In this document: positions 17,344-25,705 of the stretch, in pieces
Layout of the letters: every line of letters starts with the position of its first letter
Position numbering within the stretch: position 1 is the stretch's first letter
Source: Brevibacillus sp051967035
GTDB lineage: Bacteria; Bacillota; Bacilli; Brevibacillales; Brevibacillaceae
Length of the DNA: 64,000 bases
Assembly: GCF_051967035.1 (NCBI RefSeq)
Contig: NZ_JBQCKK010000005.1
Location: 62,001 to 126,000, forward strand
Direction of reading: 5' to 3'
Program-made: the position numbers and the translations under genes
The notes under the pieces: model-generated
Seen by the model: the letters and a program-made list of their open reading frames with translations, nothing else
Told to the model about the DNA's origin: nothing
Databases searched by the model: none

Positions 17344-19305
17344 TTAGCGCAATTCTTTTACTTTTTCTACATAACGCAGCACTGTGGCTACGAACGTCGC
17401 ATGCGACCAGGTCAACGGCGCAACGGATACGGGAGCGCCCGAATACGGGTCAAGCTGCTCGGACAGCACGCCGCTTTGCAGCGCGTGACGCACGACCCAG
17501 ACGAGCCTGTCTTTTGGCTCTTGCAATTCTTCGAGCGATTTTGCCTTGGCAATCTCCCAATCCGCCACCCATAGCGTGCAAATGATCCACGGGTTTCCCG
17601 GCACTCTGGCAATATCGTGTGATTTTTTGAAATAGTAGTCGCCCTGGTAGCGGGCAAAGCCGCCTACTTCCGTGTCGACCCGCAAGCTTTTTTTCACAGC
17701 CTCCATCGTGCGCTGCACACGCGGATCGTCCACCGGGAAAACATCCAGGGCAAACAGCGCGTACAAGCTGCTCTCTACCGTAAAGTCCTTTTCCACGCTC
17801 CCATCCGGGCGCAAGTAAATGCCGCGCAAAAACCGGCCGATTCCCGGATCGTACAAATGCTTCTCCATGGCAGCGCGAATGCTTTTCGCCCCGTCCTCGT
17901 AGCGCTTGTGACGGCGATCGTCGCCGAACAGCTGCGCGAACCGCGCCGCTGCCATCAAGCCTGCGTACACCGTGGCGCTCGTGAACGTGAAGATGCCGCG
18001 CCGCTCCTCCCACAAATCATAGCTCGGCTTCGGCAGCTCCAGGGTGGGGTGAACGTATTCCAGCAAAAAGCGGGCAGCCGGACGAACCAGCGTCGGATAC
18101 AGTGCCTGGCAGTCTTCAATCTGCTTGCCGCTCTTGTACTGCTCCCAGAGGGCGTACAGAACCAGGGCCGTCTCATCCTCCTGAATCGGAAGCTGGACTT
18201 CGCCGTCCACGACGTACGGATGCCAGCTGGAGCCGACAGAACCATCCGGGTTGTACTTATGCTGCAAATAGCCGTCTTGGTTCAAGGCTTTCGCGCAAAA
18301 GGTAAAAAACGGAGCGACCGTTCCCGTGTATCCGGCCTTGGCCATGGCGCTTGCGATCAGCGCCCCGTCCCGCGGCCACATGTAGCTGTAGTGATCGCGG
18401 TTAAACTGGAGAATGTCGGAGTCGTTCGCCGCCAGAATCGCGCCGTTCTGATCGATCTGCGTCCGCACCAGAAGCAAGCTGGTCTTGTACAGGTGGACAA
18501 CCTCCGGGGGAAGGTCGGCAAAATCCCGCTCTTCCTTGTTCACCCAGCGCCGCCAATACACGGCCACCCGGCCCAGCAGCCGATCCGGGTCGTTGTCCAG
18601 CACGTACTGGTTCAACGTTTTCACGGCGTCGTACGAATCTCCGACGCACAACCAGTAGTACATCGTTTTTTCCTCGTGCGGCTGCAAAACCAGACGAAAG
18701 GAAATCGTGCTGTCCACGGAGCCTTGCGCGATCGGATTGCCGGCGAGCGAGCCATCCTCCGCATCGCGCCACGTTCCCTCCGCATGATTGAACCGCTTGA
18801 TGCCGACGCTGAACTGGTCGATCCCGCCCTCCGGCGTTTTGCCGTTGGCCATCATGTACACATTGCGTTTGTAGTGATAAACGGTGCGTAGAATCGGGTC
18901 GAACACGGCGGTGTCCCCGACCTCCGTCTCGTTCAGGCTGAAGTCGTGATTGAAAAACAGCCTGATCTCGCGGGCCTCATGGGCATGATTGCGGACGCTC
19001 ACTTTTTTCAAATAAATCGGATCGCGCTGGTGCACGCCATCTGCTATCTGCAAGGAAACGGCCAGCTGCTCGTGATGGGCAAACACATCTGTCACCAGCG
19101 ACTCCCGATCATAGCCAAGCTTCCGCGTCCAGCCGTCTTCATCCAGCCAGGAGAACCGCCCCTGGACCCAGATGCCCAGCTTGCTGAAATGTCCGCCGAC
19201 ATGATTGAGTTGGCCTACATACGGATAGTAAAGATCGCGCATGTGCAGCCTGTCGTCAAAATTAATCAAAAGTTTTCCGTTCCCGACGACGAGCGGTCTC
19301 GGCAT
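17344..19305 (-). CDS. Glycoside hydrolase family 15 (glucoamylase-like) protein
   Basis: The 653-residue protein has an N-terminal beta-sandwich (about 1-260) and a C-terminal (alpha/alpha)6 barrel with the GH15 signatures FNRDHYSYMWPRDGALI (301-317) and DLWEERRGIFTFTSATVYAG, which carries the presumed acid Glu (433/434). The late motif reads LTWSHATFVATV; bacterial glucoamylases usually have Glu where T637 stands, and that Glu is the catalytic base. No signal peptide is seen, so it is probably cytoplasmic. The ATG at 19305 follows AAGGATG and gives the normal N-terminus. It may trim alpha-glucan or trehalose, or have another activity. Confidence 0.88.
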   Translation of the reverse strand: MPRPLVVGNGKLLINFDDRLHMRDLYYPYVGQLNHVGGHFSKLGIWVQGRFSWLDEDGWTRKLGYDRESLVTDVFAHHEQLAVSLQIADGVHQRDPIYLKKVSVRNHAHEAREIRLFFNHDFSLNETEVGDTAVFDPILRTVYHYKRNVYMMANGKTPEGGIDQFSVGIKRFNHAEGTWRDAEDGSLAGNPIAQGSVDSTISFRLVLQPHEEKTMYYWLCVGDSYDAVKTLNQYVLDNDPDRLLGRVAVYWRRWVNKEERDFADLPPEVVHLYKTSLLLVRTQIDQNGAILAANDSDILQFNRDHYSYMWPRDGALIASAMAKAGYTGTVAPFFTFCAKALNQDGYLQHKYNPDGSVGSSWHPYVVDGEVQLPIQEDETALVLYALWEQYKSGKQIEDCQALYPTLVRPAARFLLEYVHPTLELPKPSYDLWEERRGIFTFTSATVYAGLMAAARFAQLFGDDRRHKRYEDGAKSIRAAMEKHLYDPGIGRFLRGIYLRPDGSVEKDFTVESSLYALFALDVFPVDDPRVQRTMEAVKKSLRVDTEVGGFARYQGDYYFKKSHDIARVPGNPWIICTLWVADWEIAKAKSLEELQEPKDRLVWVVRHALQSGVLSEQLDPYSGAPVSVAPLTWSHATFVATVLRYVEKVKELR

Positions 19306-19354
19306 GCCTTCACATCCTTCCTTCCCGTACTCAGGCTGTCGATTCGCTTCTCTC

Positions 19355-21730
19355 TCATTGATACTCCGCAATCCGTCTGGCGTAGGAGGAAGCAAGCGTT
19401 GCCGCTGTTTCTGCCGTCGCTCCCTGCGAAATGACTTTGACGTGCGAATCTTCCGAGTCAGGCAAAATCAGCACCCAGCCGTTCGTATCGTACACCTTGA
19501 TTCCGTCCACGAGTTCAAGCAGCTTGCCTTTGTTTTCCTCCAGCACCTTGCGCATCACTTTGCCTTTCGCTCCCCATGGGCAAAAGACCGTTTTGCGCTC
19601 CATGTGGCACGCAGGCAGAAGCTCCAACAGCACGCTGAGCGGCTTTTCCTCCTGCGCCAAGTAGGACAGAATGCTCATCAGGCTGTACACCGCATCGAAC
19701 ATCGGGTGGAAACGCTCGTCAGCCGCTACCTCCATCATCGCGCGCGGCGCTACCTTCGTCCGCACCACCTCGATTTGCAAAAGCTGGGCGAGGTGTTCCA
19801 ACTCGGCTGGCGCGCTGACAGGCAACCCGATTTTTTTGTGGCGGCCGCTGCATGCCAAAAGCTGCAAGGCGAGCAGTTGCTCCGTCGAAAGCTTCGCGCC
19901 TTCCTCTGTGAACAAGGCGAACGCTTCTCCGTTTTTATCCAGGCGAATGCCGAGGTCGGCTTTCTTTTTGCTGATGCCTTCCTGAATCGATCCATACGTG
20001 ACGGTCACGCCCAGATCGTGAAACAGCGGAGCGAGAAAAGTCGGGAAAAACCGCGTCTCGCTGTCGATCAGAAGGTGAAAACGCTGGCGCTGGATCGCGG
20101 GCACATCCAGGTGTTCGGCCAAAGCCAGCAAGTACGCCTCCTGGACCTGGTGTTCGACGTGCAACTCGCCCAAATGGTGCAGATTGCGCACGTACGTCTC
20201 CTGCCAGTAGGCATTTTCGATTTTTCGCTCCATATCGCGGGAGATCGGCAGCCCTGCCTGGTCGATGAACTGGAGAACCACCTCTTTTTCATCTCCGTTT
20301 TCATTCATGAACACGTGGATGCCGCCGACGCACGCAAGCGAGCGGACGCCGTACCGGATGAGTGGAGAATTGCCGACGCCGAGATCCACCGTATCAATTC
20401 CCGAGGAGCACAAGCTCGTCATGATGCTGTGCTTGAGCAACTGGGCAAACGGGTGCGAGCACGCAGAGAGCGCAATTTTGCTGCCAGGCTTTTGCAGATA
20501 GGCGTACGCAGCAGCGAGTCGGGTCACGAACTCCGGCGTAATGTCTACATTGCCCAAGCCCTTGATGCCGCTATGGCCGAACAAATTTTTCGTTTGCTTC
20601 GCGCCGTAGATGAGAGAAGTCGTCACCATCGCACTTTCCCCCACTTCCTTGTCCGGCCAAATCTTGACGCCCGCCTTCACGACCGACTTCGCGCCGATCA
20701 GGCAATTGTCGCCGATGACCGCGCCGTCTCCCGTTTGCACGCAATCGGCAATGCGGACATTGCGGCAGAGCGTGGTTCCGGTGATTTCTGTCTTTTTCCC
20801 GATCAGATTGTTCTCCCAGAAAATCGCTCGTGCAAGCTTGCTTCCCGAGGAGACGACGGTGTTGTCTCCCAGCACCGTATACGGACCGACTGCCACTCCC
20901 GCCTGCAAGTGTACGTTTTTGCTGATATAAACCGGCCCTTCCAGGCGCACGGAAGAATCGACACGGACGTGATTTTCCAGGAAAATGCGCGGTGCGATTT
21001 CCTGGGCTTTAATCTCCAGATTGACCCGACCGTCCAACAGATCAAATTGTGCCTGCCGATATACCTCCAGAGAGCCGATATCCGACCAGTACCCGCTCGC
21101 TTCGTAGCCGTAGAGCGGTTTTTGCTGTTGTAAAAAGTACGGAAAAATGTCTTTGCTGAAATCGACTTCTTTATCTTCCTCGATATACGACAGCACTTCC
21201 GGCTCGCAGACGTACATCCCGGTGTTGACCGTATCGCTGAACACTTCCGCCCAGCTTGGCTTTTCCAGGAAACGGGTAATTCGACCGCGCTCATCCGTCA
21301 TGACGACGCCAAACTCCAGCGGCGTCTCCACACGGGTAAGAATCAGCGTCGCCAAGGCGTCGTTTTGTTCGTGAAAGCGAATCGCCGCCGACAAATCCAT
21401 ATCGGTGAGCGTATCGCCGCTGATGACGAGAAAGCGTTCGTCGAGAAAATCGGCGCAGTTTTTCACGCTTCCCGCTGTTCCGAGTGGCGTTGTCTCTTCA
21501 AAGTACACGAGGGAAACACCATAGCGCGAACCATCGCCAAACGTATCGCGGATGACATCAGGCAGGTACTGGAGCGTGACTGCAATCTCTGTAATTCCGT
21601 GCTTTTTCAGCAAATCGATCGTGTACTCCATGCACGGCCGGTTCAAGAGGGGCACCATTGGTTTTGGAGTATGGGACGTTAACGGACGTAGACGTGTACC
21701 TTTACCACCAGCCATAATAACTGCCTTCAT
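19355..21730 (-). CDS. Mannose-1-P guanylyltransferase-like nucleotidyltransferase fused to a degenerate phosphohexomutase domain
   Basis: The 791-residue protein has three parts. Residues 1-230 are an NTP-transferase (MAGGKGTRLRPLT at 7-18, VISGDTLTDMD metal site, FLEKP). Residues about 245-370 are a left-handed beta-helix of hexapeptide repeats. Residues about 385-791 have phosphohexomutase architecture but lack its motifs: the TASHNP position reads ACVGGIHVFMNENG (466-479), the DGDADR position ADLGIRLDKNG (591-601), and no GEESGH or RPSGTEP is found. It is thus likely an NDP-sugar pyrophosphorylase with a non-catalytic mutase domain. ADP- or GDP-glucose for the adjacent synthase is an inferred product. 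AAGGAGGAAGG precedes the ATG. Confidence 0.88.
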   Translation of the reverse strand: MKAVIMAGGKGTRLRPLTSHTPKPMVPLLNRPCMEYTIDLLKKHGITEIAVTLQYLPDVIRDTFGDGSRYGVSLVYFEETTPLGTAGSVKNCADFLDERFLVISGDTLTDMDLSAAIRFHEQNDALATLILTRVETPLEFGVVMTDERGRITRFLEKPSWAEVFSDTVNTGMYVCEPEVLSYIEEDKEVDFSKDIFPYFLQQQKPLYGYEASGYWSDIGSLEVYRQAQFDLLDGRVNLEIKAQEIAPRIFLENHVRVDSSVRLEGPVYISKNVHLQAGVAVGPYTVLGDNTVVSSGSKLARAIFWENNLIGKKTEITGTTLCRNVRIADCVQTGDGAVIGDNCLIGAKSVVKAGVKIWPDKEVGESAMVTTSLIYGAKQTKNLFGHSGIKGLGNVDITPEFVTRLAAAYAYLQKPGSKIALSACSHPFAQLLKHSIMTSLCSSGIDTVDLGVGNSPLIRYGVRSLACVGGIHVFMNENGDEKEVVLQFIDQAGLPISRDMERKIENAYWQETYVRNLHHLGELHVEHQVQEAYLLALAEHLDVPAIQRQRFHLLIDSETRFFPTFLAPLFHDLGVTVTYGSIQEGISKKKADLGIRLDKNGEAFALFTEEGAKLSTEQLLALQLLACSGRHKKIGLPVSAPAELEHLAQLLQIEVVRTKVAPRAMMEVAADERFHPMFDAVYSLMSILSYLAQEEKPLSVLLELLPACHMERKTVFCPWGAKGKVMRKVLEENKGKLLELVDGIKVYDTNGWVLILPDSEDSHVKVISQGATAETAATLASSYARRIAEYQ

Positions 21731-21778
21731 CTTTTTTCCTTCCTCCTTCATCATCGTTGCGAGCATGCGGGTTTGTGC

Positions 21779-24631
21779 TTATTTCTCCGATAACGTCAGG
21801 CGGTGTACGCCAAGCGATCGGTACTCCTCCATGGTCTGGGTCGCCAAAGCCGTCCAGTTGTACTGATGCAATACGTCATTTCGGGCTGTCTGCGCCAGCT
21901 GACGCCGTTTTTCCGGGTCCTGCAAAAGCCAGCGGAGCTGATCGGTGAGCGAATCCGGATTGCCCGCGTACATCGTCGCCCCGTTTTCTCCGTGCCGGAC
22001 GATTTCGCGAAGCCCGCCCGTGTCTGCCGCCACAATCGGCACGCCCAACGCCATCGCTTCCAGCGCCACGATGCCAAACGGCTCATACAGACTGGGGAAA
22101 ACGGCCAGATCTGCTAGGACGAACAACTGGTCTCGCCGTGTGTCGTCGACAAAGCCGAGGAACCTCACGCGATCCGCAATGCCCATCTCCTCTGCACGCC
22201 GTTGCCACTCTCCTTGCATCGGTCCTTTGCCCGCAATGAGCAATGTGGCATGACCAAACTCATAGCGCAGTCTCGCCATTGCTTCGAGCAGAAGGTGGAC
22301 TCCTTTTTCCTGCACCAGACGGCCGACAAAAAAGAGAATGGGGCCATCGCCAATCGACAACTCTTCCCGCAGCTTGGCTTTGTCGAATGCGGGCGGCGGC
22401 GAGAGATCGACACCGTTGTATATGACGCGCAGCTTCGACTCGGAAATGCCGAACAGCCGCCGCACTTCTTCTGCCATATAGTGACTGCACACAATCACCC
22501 GATCCGAGGTGTGGGCCAGCGTTCTCTCGCTCTCGTGAATCCGCTGCTGAAACGGCGTGTGAATCCCTTGGTGCCGTCCGTGCTCCAGGGCGTGAATCGT
22601 ACTGATGAGCGGAAGCGCGTAGCGTTCCCTGATTTCCATGGCCGCCCAGCCGACCAGCCAATCATGGGCGTGAATGATATCGGGACGCACGCCGCTTTTC
22701 CACAACCGTTCGGCGGCATCTGCCATGGCGAGATTAAGCTGGAACACCCATGACAGAAAATCTTCTTGTTCGGCGGGAATGTACGTGGGCAAACGGTGTA
22801 CGTGGACACCATCCATGACTTCCTCCGCCACGCTCCCATCCGAGGCCCGGGTCAGCACATGCACCGCGAGGCCCTGACGCACCAGATGCCGGGCGAGATC
22901 GTAGACGGCGCGGCCGAGTCCGCCTACCACATGCGGCGGAAATTCCCAGGCCAGCATCAGAACGACTCCCGCTGGCTCCGGCCCTTTGCTTGCCGCTACC
23001 AACTGACGCGATACGTTCACTTTATGCGCTTGTTTGGGCAAATAGTACGTCTCATCCATGTGGGGAAAGATCGGGAAAGCCGTTTCCATCTGTGCGATTT
23101 TCTCTCTATCCAACCGGTTTTCGCGAAGCATGGCGAGCAACTCGCGCATGCCGACCAGATGGTCATGCGTGCGGCGCACCGCATATTCGACGACCGTTTG
23201 CCCATCCAGAATGAACGCCCAGTCGCTGCTTTGCGCCAGCATCAGCTCTCTGGCCGCTTGTCGCAAGGCGCGGCTGGCCAGCTCGTCGCGCTCCGGATCC
23301 TGTCCCTTGTTCTCGTAAAATGCGGTCACCGCCTCAATCAAGTCGCGCTCTGCCTGGTGCAGATGCCGATACACCCACCCGTTTTTTTCGTTCAGCCACA
23401 CTTCCCCGTAGCCGTTGCGCCCCCAGGTCGACATCGGCAAAAATCCGCGATCTTGCTCGGGGTACTCCGCGAGGTACTCGGACGGGGTAATCAGCTTGAC
23501 CGTCTGGGAGTCGCACGCGGTCTTGCGCAGCAAATAGTCCAGAAACTGCGGACCCTCGTACCACCAATGCCCGAACAGCTCGGCGTCGTACGTGGCGACG
23601 ACCAATGGCTTGCGGTCCATCCAGGCTGCCGCTTCTTCGACCTGGCGCTCCCGGTGATACAGGAAGTGGCCTGCATGCAAGGCGGCCTTTTCCCGTGCCC
23701 AGTCCGGCTCGTACAGCTGCTTTTCCCCGTGAGGTCCTGTAATCCGGTGGTACTTCAATCCGGTGTGGACGCGGATGCCGGCCGGATGAATGTACGGCTC
23801 GATATAGCTCATCTCCCTGTCGAATCCGATATCCCGATAATATTCCCGGTAGTCGTAATCGCCCGGATAGCCGTCGACAGAACTCCACACCTGACTGGAA
23901 GCGATTTGATCTCGGGCAAACGCCGCTACGTCATGCGGAGTGGCGAGCGGAGCGAGTACGCCTCTTCTCGGTTGCGGTGTGGCGTGCTCGATCGTGTGGG
24001 AGTCGACGAAAAAGTAGTGCAGCCCTACCTCTTTCAGCAGCCGATCCAGCCCTGGCGTATAGCCGCACTCGGGAAGCCAGATTCCGCGCGGGCGCCTGCC
24101 GAGGATTCGTTCGTGCGTGTCGATCCCGACCCGAAGCTGCGCCAGAATCGCTTCCTCGGTTTCCACAAAAGGCAGAAACGCATGTGTCGCCGCGCAGGTA
24201 ATCAACTCCAGGCAACCGCTGTCCGCCACGCGCTTGAAGCCTTCGACCAGCCGGTAATCCAGCTTGCTGCAAAACGACGCGATCGCACGAAACCGTTCCA
24301 GATACATTTTGGCGATGCGCTGTTCAGGCGGGTTGTTCGCCGCGCGCTTTACTTCTTTGCCTGCCAGCTCCACCGTTTTGGCGAGATGAGTGCGAAACCG
24401 CGACACGATAAGCTCGTCGTCCAGCATGGACAGCAAGGTAGGAGACAGGGCAAGGGTCATGCGAAAAGCGATCTTGTCCGAGAGAAGCTTGTCGAATACC
24501 ATGAGCAGCGGGATGTAGCATTCCAGCATGGCCTCGTACATCCAGCGCTCTTCGAGGCGATCGTCCCGGTCCCCGTGCCGTACGTAAGGCATGTGGGCAT
24601 GCAGCACGAGGGAGAGATAACCGTTGTGCAC
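21779..24631 (-). CDS. GH57 1,4-alpha-glucan branching enzyme fused to a GT4 glycogen/starch synthase
   Basis: The 950-residue protein joins two glucan-building activities. Residues 1 to about 530 are a GH57 domain of the branching-enzyme type: LVLHAHMPYVRH at the start, the nucleophile E188 in WLPECGY, the acid D349 in YDAELFGHWW, then the DUF1957 C-terminal helical part. From about residue 553 a GT4/GT5-like GT-B glycosyltransferase begins (LAWEFPPHVVGGLG) and contains FVGRLVQEKG and EPFGIVALEAMALGVPIV. The GTG at 24631 is preferred to another GTG nine bases upstream because GAGGTG lies six bases ahead of it. It overlaps no gene and follows the DUF4912 gene closely. Confidence 0.92.
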   Translation of the reverse strand: MHNGYLSLVLHAHMPYVRHGDRDDRLEERWMYEAMLECYIPLLMVFDKLLSDKIAFRMTLALSPTLLSMLDDELIVSRFRTHLAKTVELAGKEVKRAANNPPEQRIAKMYLERFRAIASFCSKLDYRLVEGFKRVADSGCLELITCAATHAFLPFVETEEAILAQLRVGIDTHERILGRRPRGIWLPECGYTPGLDRLLKEVGLHYFFVDSHTIEHATPQPRRGVLAPLATPHDVAAFARDQIASSQVWSSVDGYPGDYDYREYYRDIGFDREMSYIEPYIHPAGIRVHTGLKYHRITGPHGEKQLYEPDWAREKAALHAGHFLYHRERQVEEAAAWMDRKPLVVATYDAELFGHWWYEGPQFLDYLLRKTACDSQTVKLITPSEYLAEYPEQDRGFLPMSTWGRNGYGEVWLNEKNGWVYRHLHQAERDLIEAVTAFYENKGQDPERDELASRALRQAARELMLAQSSDWAFILDGQTVVEYAVRRTHDHLVGMRELLAMLRENRLDREKIAQMETAFPIFPHMDETYYLPKQAHKVNVSRQLVAASKGPEPAGVVLMLAWEFPPHVVGGLGRAVYDLARHLVRQGLAVHVLTRASDGSVAEEVMDGVHVHRLPTYIPAEQEDFLSWVFQLNLAMADAAERLWKSGVRPDIIHAHDWLVGWAAMEIRERYALPLISTIHALEHGRHQGIHTPFQQRIHESERTLAHTSDRVIVCSHYMAEEVRRLFGISESKLRVIYNGVDLSPPPAFDKAKLREELSIGDGPILFFVGRLVQEKGVHLLLEAMARLRYEFGHATLLIAGKGPMQGEWQRRAEEMGIADRVRFLGFVDDTRRDQLFVLADLAVFPSLYEPFGIVALEAMALGVPIVAADTGGLREIVRHGENGATMYAGNPDSLTDQLRWLLQDPEKRRQLAQTARNDVLHQYNWTALATQTMEEYRSLGVHRLTLSEK

Positions 24632-24645
24632 AGTGGACACCTCAC

Positions 24646-25290
24646 TTATTTGGATGTTTTGGAATAGAGGGAATACGAGGAAAAGTTCTCAAACCAGGCA
24701 GGTGTTGAAGGATCAGATGCAGGCTCCACCAACGGCTCTCCCCAGACAGCTTTTGTATTTCGAGGAGTCACGACCACGTCCGAGCGCAAAATCGGACAAA
24801 AACGACCATGCTCAAATAATCCGAAGTCCATGATATACGTTCGCCCTGGCAATACATCGTACACGTACCAGGAGTGCGCTTCCTCGCCTACCAGGATATC
24901 CCGGACGGAATGGGCATTCTGCCCGTCAAACAGGCGTTCCGTCACGTCGTACAGACGCAGGCCCTTTTGAATATGGCGAAAATCGGCTCGTAAATACGAT
25001 GCCACCATCCTCATTCGGGGCCAGGTGATTTCCCAGTAGACGAACAGTACGGTCGGACTTTGCGCCATCACCTTGACGATATCTCGTCCGTAAAAGGCCG
25101 GCAGCTGCCAATCCTCATTTCGGCGGGATGGCCGCGAAGGCGTCTGTCGATTCTCCGCCGACACACTCTCCACCTTCGCTCTGTCTTTTTGCAGACGATA
25201 TTTTACCTGGCCTATGGTTAACCCGCATTCTTTGGCAATTTGTGCGATGGATTTGGATTGTGCACGTAATTCGAGAATTTTTTCCAGCAT
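24646..25290 (-). CDS. DUF4912 protein with N-terminal helix-turn-helix
   Basis: This 214-residue protein is the first gene of the glucan operon. Residues 1-38 read as a small helix-turn-helix (KSIAQIAKECGLTIGQVKYRL). Residues about 65-195 are the DUF4912 domain (LPAFYGRDIVKVMAQSP, then VLFVYWEIT, LRLYDVTE, SWYVYDVLPGRTYIMDFGL), an immunoglobulin/CBM-like beta-sandwich of unknown role. The AAAGGAG-ATG spacing is good. A glucan-binding or regulatory function is inferred from its neighbours only. The combination of HTH and beta-sandwich could make it a sugar-responsive regulator or scaffold. Confidence 0.85.
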   Translation of the reverse strand: MLEKILELRAQSKSIAQIAKECGLTIGQVKYRLQKDRAKVESVSAENRQTPSRPSRRNEDWQLPAFYGRDIVKVMAQSPTVLFVYWEITWPRMRMVASYLRADFRHIQKGLRLYDVTERLFDGQNAHSVRDILVGEEAHSWYVYDVLPGRTYIMDFGLFEHGRFCPILRSDVVVTPRNTKAVWGEPLVEPASDPSTPAWFENFSSYSLYSKTSK

Positions 25291-25344
25291 CGTGATGCGC
25301 TCCTTTCCGCCAAGTTTCCCTCCACGATCCGCTTGCGTGTCGTC

Positions 25345-25503
25345 TTTGTCTATTCACAATGTCATCATAGCGAAAGCTGCGAACAAAGACTGTCGAATGT
25401 TGGACGCGCATCCCTTCTTCTTTTGTCGATAAACGACCATGTTTTCGTCATTGCCAAACAAAAGTCGAGAAAGCGGTCCGGGAAATCGTTTTCACAAGTC
25501 GAA
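25345..25503 (-). promoter_or_regulatory. Candidate Spo0A-controlled promoter region of the glucan operon
   Basis: A -10-like TATGAT on the minus strand (25364-25369) has no good -35. The -35 position instead overlaps a sequence with the Spo0A core TGTCGAA on the plus strand (25391-25397). Further box-like sites are TTTGTCGAT (25432-25440, 8 of 9 to TTTGTCGAA), TTTGTCTAT (25345-25353) and CAAGTCGAA (25495-25503). This layout resembles Spo0A-activated sigma-A promoters such as spoIIG. It is a pattern match only. Confidence 0.4.
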
Positions 25504-25619
25504 TGCTGCCTCGCTTTCCTCGCTTTCTTTCCCCGGTTTTTTCCTGACCTTTCCATCTTATAAAGACCCAAGAACTTCCATGCATTACTTTATGAAAAAT
25601 TGATCGCCAAACATCATTG

Positions 25620-25661
25620 GAACAAGCGAATTTTTTTAAAAGGCAGGGCCACCGCTTGTTC
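25620..25661. repeat. 9-bp inverted repeat
   Basis: GAACAAGCG (25620-25628) and CGCTTGTTC (25653-25661) flank a 24-base A/T-rich to GC-rich loop, between the terminator of the DUF4247 gene and the glucan-operon control region. No gene explains it. It could be an operator or an extra transcript-end structure. Confidence 0.5.
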
Positions 25662-25669
25662 AGGCACGC

Positions 25670-25695
25670 AAAAAAACCCGCCTTGTCAGCGGGTT
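25670..25695 (-). terminator. Terminator of the pspA-DUF350-DUF4178-DUF4247 operon
   Basis: On the minus strand the stem AACCCGC/GCGGGTT is followed by seven T residues, ten bases past the DUF4247 stop codon. Confidence 0.88.
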
Positions 25696-25705
25696 GGTCT
25701 TGCGC

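Noticed and set aside
21779..24640. Frameshift or artificial joining in the GH57-GT4 gene
   Set aside because: The frame is open throughout, and the linker at about 495-550 looks like the DUF1957 helical region rather than a degraded junction; such fusions exist elsewhere.
19241..24667. Two long plus-strand ORFs (630 and 633 codons) opposite the glucan operon
   Set aside because: They are antisense shadows of the nucleotidyltransferase and GH57-GT4 genes, whose motifs and ribosome-binding sites are clear on the minus strand.
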